Under the pieces are notes generated by a model, which did no database searches, had not been told where the DNA came from, and was given only the letters and a program-made list of their open reading frames with translations. The position numbers and the translations under genes were made by a program. Of a stretch of 64,000 nt of DNA, positions 28,879-37,419 are shown piece after piece. The stretch spans positions 1 to 64,000 of the forward strand of contig CAWIJL010000007.1 of the NCBI GenBank assembly GCA_963836405.1. The letters run 5' to 3'. Origin of the DNA: CAWIJJ01 sp963836405. Lineage in GTDB: Bacteria; Acidobacteriota; Terriglobia; Bryobacterales; Bryobacteraceae. Numbering within the stretch: the first letter of the stretch is position 1; each line of letters begins with the position of its first letter.

Positions 28879-29480
28879 GTATCGATTCTCCGTAATTCGT
28901 CGTAAACCGCCCGGGTCTGCCGGAGCGTGTCCACCTTTTCGCCGGATGTATCTATGACGAAATCGGCAAACTTCCGTTTCTCTTCGAGCGGCATTTGCCG
29001 GCTTAACCGCGCCCGCACATCCCCCTCGACCGCCCCTTCACGCCGCATCGCCCGCTCGATCTGTTGTTCCTGCGCGCAGGTAACCAGGATAATCCGGTCG
29101 AACCGGCGAAAGCTCCCGGTTTCGATCAGGATCGCGGCCTCCACCACGGCGATTCCGTGCGGCTCCCGCGCCGCATATTCGTCGATCAGCTCGTTTTCCC
29201 GGCGCACCACGTGCGGATGCACCAGCGCGTTCAGCCGCGCCAGCCGCTCGGGATTCCCGAAGACTTTCCAACCCAGGGTCCGCCGGTCGATCTCACCGTT
29301 CTCCGTCACGATCTCCGGGCCGAATTCGCTGACGACATTATTGTACGCTTCCCCCCCCGGCGCGAGCACCTGGTGCCCCAGTTCGTCGGCCCCGATCACC
29401 AGGCATCCCAACCCGGCCAGGGCCTGCCCGACGTAGCTCTTCCCGCACGCAATCCCGCCAGTGAGCCCAACTCTCAACAT
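28875..29480 (-). CDS. coaE: Dephospho-CoA kinase
   Basis: 201 aa from ATG 29478-29480 (MLRVGLTGGIACGKSYVGQA). The Walker A motif is GGIACGKS (residues 8-15); the CoA-binding region has GADELGHQVL and the lid HPHVVRRENELIDEY. It phosphorylates dephospho-CoA at the 3'-OH of ribose, the last step of CoA synthesis, in the cytoplasm. It overlaps the folD stop by 7 nt and the htrA start by 4 nt, so the three genes form one operon folD-coaE-htrA. Its length is normal for the family. Confidence 0.93.
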   Translation of the reverse strand: MLRVGLTGGIACGKSYVGQALAGLGCLVIGADELGHQVLAPGGEAYNNVVSEFGPEIVTENGEIDRRTLGWKVFGNPERLARLNALVHPHVVRRENELIDEYAAREPHGIAVVEAAILIETGSFRRFDRIILVTCAQEQQIERAMRREGAVEGDVRARLSRQMPLEEKRKFADFVIDTSGEKVDTLRQTRAVYDELRRIDT

Positions 29481-30394
29481 GCAGCGGCTCGCCGCTCGGC
29501 CGACGCCACCGTGTTGGCCATCAGCATCGCGATCGTCAGCGGCCCCACGCCTCCCGGCACGGGCGTGTACGCGCCCGCCACCGCCGGAGTGTCCACCGGG
29601 TCGCAGTCGCCCACCAGCAGCGATCCTTTCCGGTCGAACCCCGCCATTCGTTCCGGCGCGCCCCGCACCAGCCGCTCGGCCTCCGCCCGCGACTCCACGC
29701 GGTTGGTGCCCACATCCACCACCGTCGCCCCCGGTTTGATGTAGTCCCGCGTGATCATCCCCGCGCGCCCGATCGCCGCTACGAGGATATCCGCCTCGCG
29801 GCACACCCCGGCCAGGTCCGGCGTCTTCGAATGGCAGATCGTCACCGTCGCGTGCTCGTGCAGCAGCAGCATCGATACCGGCTTGCCCACGATGTCGCTG
29901 CGCCCCACCACCACCGCGCGCTTGCCCGCCATCGCGATCCCGTACCGCTTCAGCATTTCGACGATCCCCGCCGGAGTGCACGCCCGGGGAGCCGGCAGCC
30001 CGGCCACCAGGCACCCGACGTTGTAAGGGTGAAACCCATCCACGTCTTTTTCCGGAGCCACCGCCAGCAGAATGCGCTTGCTGTCCACCTGTTTCGGCAG
30101 CGGCAACTGCACCAGGATTCCGTCGATGTCCCGCCGCGCGTTGAGCTCCTCCACGCGGGCCAGCAGTTCTTCGCTCGAAATCGTATCCGGCGGCGTCACC
30201 GCCTCGGAGTAAATGCCGAGTTCACCGCACGTCTTGATCTTGTTGCGGACGTAAATCTCGGAAGCCGGATTATTCCCCACCAGGACTACGGCCAGCCCGG
30301 GAGGACGTCCCTTTGCCGCGAGCGCCTCCACGCGAGGCTGCAACTCGCGCTTGATTTCGTCGCGTATGCGATTGCCGTCGAGCACTAACGCCAT
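29474..30394 (-). CDS. folD: Bifunctional methylenetetrahydrofolate dehydrogenase/cyclohydrolase
   Basis: 306 aa from ATG 30392-30394. Signature segments are YVRNKIKTCGELGI (catalytic lysine), DGILVQLPLP, KDVDGFHPYNVG and, for NADP binding, VVGRSDIVGKPVSMLLL, ending with PVPGGVGPLTIAMLM. It interconverts 5,10-methylene- and 10-formyl-tetrahydrofolate in the cytoplasm. The length is slightly above the common 280-300 residues owing to an Ala/Arg tail. First gene of the folD-coaE-htrA block; the 90-bp divergent spacer to 30485 holds the promoter. Confidence 0.94.
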   Translation of the reverse strand: MALVLDGNRIRDEIKRELQPRVEALAAKGRPPGLAVVLVGNNPASEIYVRNKIKTCGELGIYSEAVTPPDTISSEELLARVEELNARRDIDGILVQLPLPKQVDSKRILLAVAPEKDVDGFHPYNVGCLVAGLPAPRACTPAGIVEMLKRYGIAMAGKRAVVVGRSDIVGKPVSMLLLHEHATVTICHSKTPDLAGVCREADILVAAIGRAGMITRDYIKPGATVVDVGTNRVESRAEAERLVRGAPERMAGFDRKGSLLVGDCDPVDTPAVAGAYTPVPGGVGPLTIAMLMANTVASAERRAAAC

Positions 30395-30484
30395 GCCTTT
30401 TCATAATAGTGGGATAGCGGGGCGGAATGGGAACAGCGCGAGGAACATCGCGCACGCGTGTGGTGTCCAACCGAGCGAGGTGCC

Positions 30485-30919
30485 ATGAGATATCTGGAAT
30501 GCTATGGTGCGGGCGTGGACCGCCGGATCGGTCTCATGAAGCGGTCTGCGATTTCGCTGGCGGCGCTGGCCGTCGCGAGCCTCATTTTGTTTTTCGTTCT
30601 CCACAATTTCCGCCAGGAGCAACAGGCCCGGCGTTTCTTCGAACGGCTCGGCGCGCGCGATTATCACGGCGCCTATGCGTTGTGGGTACGCACCGCGTCC
30701 GATCGCGAGGCCTACCCGATGGAGGCCTTCCTCGAAGATTGGGGACCTGGAACTCGAAGCCAGTATCGGATCGTGAAGAGCCGGTCGTGCGGCTCCGGCG
30801 TGATTCTGACCATTGACGACCGCGGGCCGCGGCGAGAGCGGCTCTGGGTTCAGCGCGACAGCCTGCTTATCGGTTTCGCGCCCCCGCCGGATCTGCTGCC
30901 GAAGGTGTGCAGTTTCTGA
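30485..30919 (+). CDS. Small membrane-anchored protein of unknown function
   Basis: I read from ATG 30485 (MRYLECYGAGVDRRIGL), 144 aa; a later ATG at 30536 (MKRSAISLAALAV) would start right at the hydrophobic segment ISLAALAVASLILFFVL and is equally possible. After the anchor comes a NTF2-like or DUF-type short domain (EQQARRFFERLGARDYHGAY). It is probably an inner-membrane protein with a periplasmic domain. No family assigned. It converges on the gene at 30933. Confidence 0.6.
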   Translation: MRYLECYGAGVDRRIGLMKRSAISLAALAVASLILFFVLHNFRQEQQARRFFERLGARDYHGAYALWVRTASDREAYPMEAFLEDWGPGTRSQYRIVKSRSCGSGVILTIDDRGPRRERLWVQRDSLLIGFAPPPDLLPKVCSF

Positions 30920-30932
30920 GAACCGCGCGTTG

Positions 30933-31298
30933 CTAGCGGGAGGCTTTGCGGCGCGCAGGCGCCAGACGCGCCGATTCCGGCCCGTGCCGCCGGATCTTGC
31001 CGGGCTCGACTTGGGCGCGCAACGTCTTCGCCACCGCCTGCGCCCCTTCCGCCTCGAGCAGCGCGTGCAGCTCGCCGGCCACCTCCAAAAACTTCCGGTA
31101 GCGGGGCTCCCAGATCTTCAGAAACGGGCGCGGATCCAGCCTGCCTTCCACCCCGCCCCGCTGGTGCAGCCGCTCTTCGAAAGCCTGGCTCACCAGGTTC
31201 TTCTCGAGCCTTTCCCGGCAGGCATCTTTCAGGATGCCCGCCAGCCACAACAGTTCCTGGCGGTCCAAACGGGAGAGCGGGTTCTTCGGATCCGGCAT
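30933..31298 (-). CDS. Conserved helical protein of unknown function
   Basis: 121 aa from ATG 31296-31298 (MPDPKNPLSRLDRQELLWLA). It is all-helical, charged and soluble, with FLKIWEPRYRKFLEVAGELH in the middle and a basic C-terminus (PARRKASR). It is the last gene of the leftward pfkB-rhomboid-bshB1 block, 26 nt downstream of the deacetylase. I recognise no domain. A longer in-frame reading through the deacetylase gene was rejected. Confidence 0.6.
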   Translation of the reverse strand: MPDPKNPLSRLDRQELLWLAGILKDACRERLEKNLVSQAFEERLHQRGGVEGRLDPRPFLKIWEPRYRKFLEVAGELHALLEAEGAQAVAKTLRAQVEPGKIRRHGPESARLAPARRKASR

Positions 31299-31324
31299 GG
31301 CGGCTCTTGAAAATATAACACCCC

Positions 31325-32035
31325 TCAGATGGAACGTACCGGCATGGACACGATATCGGCGATTTCGATCGCTTCCTTCACCACGAACGGCTCCCCGTAG
31401 CGCACGCCGATCTGGTTTCCGTAGAACCGCGCAATCGCGCCCAGCCGTTCGCGAATCTCCGCTTCGTTCGGAAACAACGCGCCGCCTTCCTGCGTTTCCC
31501 CGTACTGCGAGCGGTAGCTGAACAGCGCCTCCATCCTGCGTTCGAATTGCGCCGAAATGTCCACGATGAACGACGGCTTCACATCCGCATACAGGCTCGC
31601 GTACAGAATCTTCGACGGCCGGTGCGGCGCCGTCTGCTCGTCCAGCTTCTTCAGGCCGGAAAGAAAACAGGCCTCCGCGCCCATTTCCGAACACCGGTAG
31701 TGGTCCGGATGACGCGCCTGCCAGTACGGCAGAATCACCACCCGCGGTTTCAATTCCCGCAGCTTCAGCGCCAGCGCCGTCCGCGCCGCCAGCGAATTTT
31801 CCAGGCGCGCATCCGGCATGCGCATGTTGCCGCGATACTTGAGCAGCATGCATTCGCCGGCGGCCTCGGATTCCGCGATCCTGGTTTCCGGCGTCCCGCG
31901 CGTCCCCATGTCTCCCGCCGTCAGGTCCAGCGCCCCCGTGCGGTAGCCCATCTCCGCCATGCGGATCAGCGTTCCCCCGCACGTCTGCTCGATATCGTCG
32001 GGATGCGCCGCGATCGCCAGCACGTCCAGGCTCAT
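31325..32035 (-). CDS. bshB1: LmbE-like N-deacetylase, bacillithiol-type (BshB1-like)
   Basis: 236 aa from ATG 32033-32035 (MSLDVLAIAAHPDDIEQTCG). AAHPDDIE holds the metal-binding His-Asp and HPDHYRCSEM the third ligand of the PIG-L/LmbE fold. Length and the GALDLTAGDMGTRGTPETR segment fit BshB1, which deacetylates GlcNAc-malate in bacillithiol synthesis in the cytoplasm. No bshA or bshC is in the window, so the pathway is inferred from the protein alone; it could instead act on another N-acetylglucosaminyl compound. It lies 8 nt after the rhomboid gene. Confidence 0.75.
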   Translation of the reverse strand: MSLDVLAIAAHPDDIEQTCGGTLIRMAEMGYRTGALDLTAGDMGTRGTPETRIAESEAAGECMLLKYRGNMRMPDARLENSLAARTALALKLRELKPRVVILPYWQARHPDHYRCSEMGAEACFLSGLKKLDEQTAPHRPSKILYASLYADVKPSFIVDISAQFERRMEALFSYRSQYGETQEGGALFPNEAEIRERLGAIARFYGNQIGVRYGEPFVVKEAIEIADIVSMPVRSI

Positions 32036-32043
32036 GGGCGGCG

Positions 32044-32712
32044 CTACCATTGCAGGTCGCGGCGGCGCGAGTAGGGCTTCTTGGCGCCCATCAGATAGAT
32101 CAGCCCGATACCCGCGACGAATCCGCCGATGTGCGCGAAGAATGCCGTCCCGCCCTGGTTCAACTGCGTGTAGCCGATGCTTCCCACGCCGCTGAGCAAC
32201 TGCGTGGCAAACCAGTAAATCAGCATCACGAAAGCGGGCACGTCGATCCGCGTGATGAACAAAAATACGAAGACTATGGTCTCGACGCGCGAGTGCGGAA
32301 ACTTCACCATGTACGCGCCCATCACCCCCGCAATCGCGCCGCTCGCGCCCACCATCGGGACGCGCGACTCCGGACCGATGGCCACCTGCGCCAGCGCCGC
32401 CAGCCCGCCGCACAGCAGGTAAAACGCGACAAATTTTCCGTGCCCCAGGATGTCCTCGATGTTGTCGCCGAAAATCCACAGGAACCACATATTCCCCAAC
32501 ACGTGCATCCAGCCGCCGTGCATGAACATGGAGGTCAGCACGTTCACCCAGGCGAAGGAGGCCGGAATCAGCGCGAAGGCGGCGATGAAATCGTTTCGCG
32601 TGAACTCGTCGAGCGACAGCTCGTAAAGGAAGATCAGCAGGTTCAGGACGATGATGGTTACCGTCACCACCGGCGCCGTGTAGCTCTTCTGAGTGTCGCG
32701 AATCGGAAACAT
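32044..32712 (-). CDS. Rhomboid-family intramembrane serine protease
   Basis: 222 aa from ATG 32710-32712. Six membrane segments; catalytic Ser124 in VGASGAIAGV and His194 in AHIGGFVAG, with the conserved FMHGGWMHVLGNMWFLWIFG region in loop 1 and helix 2. It cleaves transmembrane segments of client proteins in the inner membrane. It starts directly after the PfkB stop and leads into bshB1 by 8 nt. Clients are unknown. Confidence 0.9.
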   Translation of the reverse strand: MFPIRDTQKSYTAPVVTVTIIVLNLLIFLYELSLDEFTRNDFIAAFALIPASFAWVNVLTSMFMHGGWMHVLGNMWFLWIFGDNIEDILGHGKFVAFYLLCGGLAALAQVAIGPESRVPMVGASGAIAGVMGAYMVKFPHSRVETIVFVFLFITRIDVPAFVMLIYWFATQLLSGVGSIGYTQLNQGGTAFFAHIGGFVAGIGLIYLMGAKKPYSRRRDLQW

Positions 32713-33675
32713 TCAGTTGCCGGCCGCCGCGCGCGCCGCAAACTCCGGGTGCGACCGCCGTTCCGCGCGCACCGTCAGGCTGCGCACTTCTTCCAGGCCG
32801 TAAATGCCGCCGCGGGCGCCAAGCGCGGTGCAGTTCAGCGCGGCCATGGCGTTTGCAAACTCCAGTGCGTCGTGCATCGCCATTTCCTTGAGAACAGCAT
32901 AACAGAAGGCCCCGTGAAACACGTCTCCCGCACCTGTCGTATCTACGCAATTCACCACGTATGCCGGCGAGTAATAGTACACTCCGTTCATCCGCGCCAG
33001 CGAGCCGTGCGCCCCCAGGGTCATCGCCGCCACCTTCATGCCGAACTCGCTCTGAATCGCCTCCAGCGCGCGAAACGGATCCGTCACGCCCGTCCAGCCC
33101 GAGGGAAATTCCGAGCTCGCCACCAGGTAGTCCACGTACGGCAGCACTTTGTCGAAGCCGTGGTAAATCGTATCGACATCCACCGAAACGGGGATGCCGT
33201 TCTCCCTCGCAATCCTCGCCGCGCGCCCCACCGCCGCCGTATTGTGCCCGTCGATATGCAGCATGCGCGCGCACACGATCTGTTCTTCGGCGATTTCATC
33301 CGGGTCGAGTTGTAAGCACTCGTCGTGGCGCCACAAAACCGTCCGCTCCCCTGTGCTTCGATCGATGATGATATACGCCGACTGGTTCGGGCAGTTGCGC
33401 CGCACCCGCACATGATCGAGGTTGATCCCGGTGCCGCGCAGGCTCTCCATCTGTACACGCCCCCGTTCGTCGTCGCCCACCGCCCCGATGTATTTGGCGC
33501 GGAGCCCCAGGCGGGAGCACGCCACCATCGCGCTCGCCACCTGCCCGCCCGGCGAAGTAATCTCATCGAGGTACGGAACTTTTCCCGCGTACGCCGGAAA
33601 ATGGGGAACCACCAGCAGGGTGTCGGTCGCATTCAGCCCGACCCCTACGATGTCGAAAGTTTTCACTTTCTCCAT
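32713..33675 (-). CDS. PfkB-family carbohydrate kinase
   Basis: 320 aa from ATG 33673-33675 (MEKVKTFDIVGVGLNATDTL). The N-terminal PfkB motif region is GGQVASAMVACSRLGLRAKY, and the C-terminal signature with catalytic Asp is DTTGAGDVFHGAFCYAVL. It phosphorylates a sugar or nucleoside with ATP in the cytoplasm. The substrate-binding region (VRRNCPNQSAYIIID) does not settle which (ribokinase, fructokinase or adenosine kinase-like). It is the first gene of a four-gene minus-strand block. Upstream is the divergent secreted-protein gene at 33767. Confidence 0.87.
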   Translation of the reverse strand: MEKVKTFDIVGVGLNATDTLLVVPHFPAYAGKVPYLDEITSPGGQVASAMVACSRLGLRAKYIGAVGDDERGRVQMESLRGTGINLDHVRVRRNCPNQSAYIIIDRSTGERTVLWRHDECLQLDPDEIAEEQIVCARMLHIDGHNTAAVGRAARIARENGIPVSVDVDTIYHGFDKVLPYVDYLVASSEFPSGWTGVTDPFRALEAIQSEFGMKVAAMTLGAHGSLARMNGVYYYSPAYVVNCVDTTGAGDVFHGAFCYAVLKEMAMHDALEFANAMAALNCTALGARGGIYGLEEVRSLTVRAERRSHPEFAARAAAGN

Positions 33676-33766
33676 TCTAGTCGGACGACCTGTCGCCTCA
33701 GCCCCGGCGGGCGCAAACGGTTGATCGAGGCCCGCGCGAGAGTACACTCGAATTAGAGGTTTTCAG

Positions 33767-35665
33767 GTGTCAAATTCGTTGTTCGCCGGTATTCTTTTGG
33801 CTGCCGCGATCGCCTGCGCCCAACCCGCTCGTCCAGGACTGAGCGATGTCGTTCCCATCTCCGATCCTGTCGCCGGTGACATCCTGGTGACCAGCCCCGA
33901 TCATCAGGTTTTTGCCAGTCGTCTCTCCTATTGCAGCGAGTTCTCGCAGATTCCCTCTTTCTCCTTCACCGTGTTTCGGGACGACGGCCAAGTCCAGTCG
34001 CACGGGGAGAACTTCCGTATCCCGGGAGAATTCGCCGCCGTCGGCAATCAGGGAGAGCTTTGGGTTGCCGGGATACTCTGTAACGAGGGCAAACCCCTGG
34101 CGAAGATCCGCGCCTCCGGAGAACTGGCGTGGCGAGCCCCTCTGGACGCGGCGCCACGCGCTATTGCGGTGGATGGAGCCGGGAGAGGCATCGTGGCCGG
34201 CGTAGCCTCAGGTGCCGCCGTAGTGGAGGCGATCGAACCGGAAACCGGCGCGCCACAGTTCACGGTCCGGTTTGGTGGGGAAAAAACGGCCTGTGCGGGC
34301 GCCGTCGCCTGTGAGGCATCCACCGCGCCGGCGGCGCTAGCGGTCGGCGGCGACGGGACGATCTACGTCGCCGGCACCACCAATGCAATCGATTTTCCGG
34401 TGACGTCGAACGCCGCGCATTCGGCGTGCCCCGATTGCTCGACGGAAGCATCACGCGCTTTTCTGGTCCGGGTGAGCCCCGCAGGCCAGATTTTGTATGC
34501 GACGTATCTGCCCTTCGCACCTGGCGTGATTTCGCTCGCGGTCGATCCTCGAGGTGGCGCGTACGTGGCCGTCTCGGCACAGATCATCAGCGGTAACGCC
34601 AGTGTGGAGGCGATCGGCCCAACCGGCGCCGCGATGTACCGCGTCACCATCCCGTTTACGGTGACCTCGATCTCGGCCGATAGCGATGGGCGCGTCACCG
34701 GACTGAAGCCGATGTTCTCGCCCAATCCGCCGGTGGCGTTCCGCCTCAGCCCCTCCGGCGAACTGGAGGCGTACGGTAACCTTTACACCAGGTCGGACCA
34801 CACGGCCGTGCCGTTGGGCGATTCGGTCGTGGCAATCGCAAACGTGGACCCGCCGTTCTTATACCGCTGGGCGATGGCTCCGGCTCCCGCGCCTGCTGTG
34901 ACTCACGTGGCCAGTTCTACCGGGCAGCGCGCGATCGATCGAGTCGCACCCGGAGAGTTCTTGAGCTTTTACGGCTCGGCGCTGGGACCTCTCGTGAGCC
35001 AGGCCGCCGCATTCGATTCCAACGGGCGTTTGCCCTTGGAGTTGGGCGGAGTCAGGGTGTTGATCGATGGTAAGCCCGCACCCCTGCTTTATGTCAGCGA
35101 CCAGCAAGTCAACGCGGTTGTGCCGTGGGGCGTAGTGGACGCGGCACGGGTCCAGTTGTGCGCGGAGGGCTGTGCGCCCGCGATCGATCTGCTGGTGGTT
35201 CCATCCCAGCCAAACTGGTTCACAGAGGCGCCGCCGGCGGATACCAGCTTCCTGGGCCGCGTGGCGGTCGCGTTTAACAGCGATGGCAGCCGCAACTCGG
35301 AACAGAATCCTGTCCGGCCCGGCTCGGTCCTGATGCTGTTTGTTTCGGGCGCGGGAGAAGCACAGGACGGGCTGCGGGATGGGGCCGCCGGCATTCCCGG
35401 GCAGGGCAGGCCCCTGTTGCCCATCCAGCTCACGATGGACGTGGATCTATTGTGGCGGGGCGTCGTATACAGCGGTCCGTCAACTGTGGTCCCGGATATT
35501 CTTTATGCGGGCTCGCTCGCGCAAACAGCGAACGAGGTGGTGCAAATAAATGTCCGGTTGCCTGAATTCGATGTGCCGGCGGTCCACTCCGCCCAGTTGT
35601 CGCTGAAGATAGGCGGCGCGAGCGCGCCTGCCGCAGCCATCTTCGTATCGAACGGAGGCCGCTAA
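33767..35665 (+). CDS. Exported beta-propeller-type protein with Solibacter C-terminal domain
   Basis: 632 aa from GTG 33767 with signal peptide MSNSLFAGILLAAAIACAQ. The middle has SBBP-like propeller repeats (IYVAGTTNAIDFPVTSNAAH and related) and the last 220 residues match the TIGR03437-type domain (RVAPGEFLSFYGSALGPLV, GKPAPLLYVSDQQVNAVVPW). The same C-terminal domain ends the kumamolisin at 12778-16471. It is presumably secreted or surface-attached; the domain is thought to be a sorting or attachment module in Solibacter relatives. Four Cys pairs in the propeller (CEAS, CPDC, CAEGC) suggest disulfides. Confidence 0.85.
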   Translation: MSNSLFAGILLAAAIACAQPARPGLSDVVPISDPVAGDILVTSPDHQVFASRLSYCSEFSQIPSFSFTVFRDDGQVQSHGENFRIPGEFAAVGNQGELWVAGILCNEGKPLAKIRASGELAWRAPLDAAPRAIAVDGAGRGIVAGVASGAAVVEAIEPETGAPQFTVRFGGEKTACAGAVACEASTAPAALAVGGDGTIYVAGTTNAIDFPVTSNAAHSACPDCSTEASRAFLVRVSPAGQILYATYLPFAPGVISLAVDPRGGAYVAVSAQIISGNASVEAIGPTGAAMYRVTIPFTVTSISADSDGRVTGLKPMFSPNPPVAFRLSPSGELEAYGNLYTRSDHTAVPLGDSVVAIANVDPPFLYRWAMAPAPAPAVTHVASSTGQRAIDRVAPGEFLSFYGSALGPLVSQAAAFDSNGRLPLELGGVRVLIDGKPAPLLYVSDQQVNAVVPWGVVDAARVQLCAEGCAPAIDLLVVPSQPNWFTEAPPADTSFLGRVAVAFNSDGSRNSEQNPVRPGSVLMLFVSGAGEAQDGLRDGAAGIPGQGRPLLPIQLTMDVDLLWRGVVYSGPSTVVPDILYAGSLAQTANEVVQINVRLPEFDVPAVHSAQLSLKIGGASAPAAAIFVSNGGR

Positions 35666-35666
35666 T

Positions 35667-35774
35667 AGCCGATAGCTGTCGGCGATCGGCGATCGGCGGT
35701 CAGCTAAAGCGCCATCGAGTTGCCGCAAATCTAAAAGCCGATAGCCGACAGCCGATAGCTGATAGCCGACAGCC
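35667..35774. repeat. GCCGATAGC/CCGACAGC low-complexity repeat cluster
   Basis: The 111-bp spacer between two convergent genes is built from variants of GCCGATAGC, GCTGTCGGC and GCGATCGGC in both orientations (for example 35668-35697 and 35736-35773), so it can fold into alternative stems. It probably acts as a bidirectional transcription barrier or as a recombination-prone repeat. No gene is present. Confidence 0.55.
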
Positions 35775-35776
35775 CC

Positions 35777-37214
35777 CTACGATGCCCCGATGCCAAACTC
35801 TTTCGTTCCGTATTCCTTCAGCTTGTTGTGCAGCGTCTTCAGGCTGATGCCCAGTATCTCGGCGGCGCGCGTCTTGTTGTTGCGCGTGTGTTCCAGCGTG
35901 CGCAGAATCAGCCCCTTCTCCGCCTCTTCCACGGTCGTGCCGATGTGGAACTTCACACCCTCCGGCTCGTCGGAGGCAGGCGCCGCCGGAACCGCCGCCG
36001 ACTGAATCGACAGACCCGGGGCCATCGGCGCCCGGCCCTGTAAAAACGCCGGCAGGTGTTTCAATTCCACCGTGCCTTCACCGGAAAGAATTACCGCACG
36101 CTCCAGCACGTTGCGCAATTCGCGCACGTTGCCCGGCCAGTTGTGCCGTTGCAGCGATTCGAGCACCGCCGGCGCCAGGTCCGATACGCGGCAATCGTGC
36201 TTGCGGTTGAGGTCTACCATCAGCGCTTCGGCAATGGCCGCGATGTCTTCGGGCCGCTCCCGCAGCGGCGGCAAATGAATGTGAAAAACATTCAGCCGGT
36301 AAAACAGATCCTCCCGAAGATGGCCCCCGCGAACCGCCTCCTCGGGCACCTTGTTGGTGGCCGCGACCACCCGCACGTCCACTTCGAACTCCGTCTTGCC
36401 GCCCAGCCGCCGGACCTTCGAGTCCTCCAGAATGCGCAGCAGTTTGGCCTGCGTCTGCATCGGCATCTCGCCGATCTCGTCCAGCAGCAGCGTCCCGCGC
36501 TGCGCCACTTCGAAGCAGCCCGCGCGCCGCTCGGACGCGCCCGTGAACGAACCTTTTTCGTGTCCGAACAGTTCGCTTTCGATCAGCGTTTCCGGCAGTG
36601 CCGCGCAATTGATCGCGAAAAACGGACCCTGCCGGCGCGGGCTCAGCGCGTGTACCGTGCGCGCCACCAGTTCTTTGCCCGTGCCGCTCTCACCGGTGAT
36701 CAGCACGCAGGCTTTGCTGGGCCCCGCCTGCTGCAGCAGCGAAAAAATCTCCTGCATCTTGGACGAAGTCCCCACCAGTTCCCCGAGCGATCCCTTGTAG
36801 CTTAGTTGCCGCTCCAGGTTTCGCTTCTCCACGCGCAGCCCGGCGTGCGTCCCGGCGCGCCGGATCAGCACTTCCAGGGTTGCGGGCTGAATCGGTTTTT
36901 CCAGAGAACCAGTACGCACCCAGTTCGTGTACCGTCTTCACGGCCGTTTCAATATTGCCGAATGCCGTGAGCACGACCGTCGGCGGCATTTCGCCGGAAT
37001 CGCGCAGGCGCTGCAGGAAACCGAAGCCGTCCAGGCCCGGCATGTTGAGGTCCGTGATGATGACGTCCGCCGGAAAACTTGCGAGCTTGAGGAGAGCCTC
37101 GTTGCCTTCGCCTGCCGTCTCCGGGGTCATGCCCCAGGCCGATACCATGGCTGCCATGCCGCTCCGCTGGCTGGCTTCGTCATCCACGATTAAAACTTTG
37201 ATGGGTTGATTCAA
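35777..37214 (-). CDS. NtrC-family sigma-54-dependent response regulator; one +1 frameshift
   Basis: Start ATG 37212-37214. One extra base at about 36905 breaks the frame between receiver and AAA domains; corrected length is 478 aa. The receiver has DDE (10-12) and the phospho-acceptor Asp55 (VIITDLNMPG). The AAA+ domain has Walker A GESGTGKE, the sigma-54 loop GSFTGA (variant of GAFTGA) and Walker B TLLLDEIGEM. A Fis-type HTH ends it (TRAAEILGISLKTLHNKL). It would activate sigma-54 promoters on phosphorylation; no sensor kinase is adjacent. A good sigma-54 promoter lies just upstream, facing away (37256-37270). Confidence 0.9.
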
Positions 37215-37236
37215 CGGATATCCTTCCGAGGGGGGA

Positions 37237-37253
37237 GTACATACCTATTGTAC
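37237..37253. promoter_or_regulatory. GTACA-N7-TGTAC dyad next to the sigma-54 promoter
   Basis: GTACA (37237-37241) and TGTAC (37249-37253) are perfect inverted repeats, ending three bases before the -24 element of the promoter at 37256. They also sit 23-39 bp upstream of the divergent regulator gene start, so one protein bound here could affect both promoters. Which protein binds is unknown. Confidence 0.4.
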
Positions 37254-37255
37254 GA

Positions 37256-37270
37256 TGGCACGTCCATTGC
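37256..37270 (+). promoter_or_regulatory. Sigma-54 (-24/-12) promoter
   Basis: TGGCACG-TCCA-TTGC matches the RpoN consensus TGGCACG-N4-TTGC at all fixed positions, with correct GG-to-GC spacing. Orientation is rightward, toward the gene at 37420; the transcript would start near 37281, giving a leader of about 140 nt. The adjacent divergent gene encodes a sigma-54 activator, a common arrangement. An in-frame ATG at 37255 overlaps this element and was therefore not used as start. Confidence 0.62.
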
Positions 37271-37419
37271 GGAGGGTAGCTTGCAAGGTTGAACCCGTAG
37301 GAATGTGCGGGCCGAACGGGCTTCCGCTTAAAAATGATAATATTAGGACGAATTCCCGCTTCGGCGGGACGGGCCTGAGATATCGCGGGAGAGTGTGCGC
37401 ATCCGCACAGGGGAGGATT

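Noticed and set aside
37255..37419. Upstream ATG start for the low-complexity membrane protein
   Set aside because: It overlaps the sigma-54 promoter and lacks a ribosome-binding site; GTG 37420 follows GGGGAGGATT.
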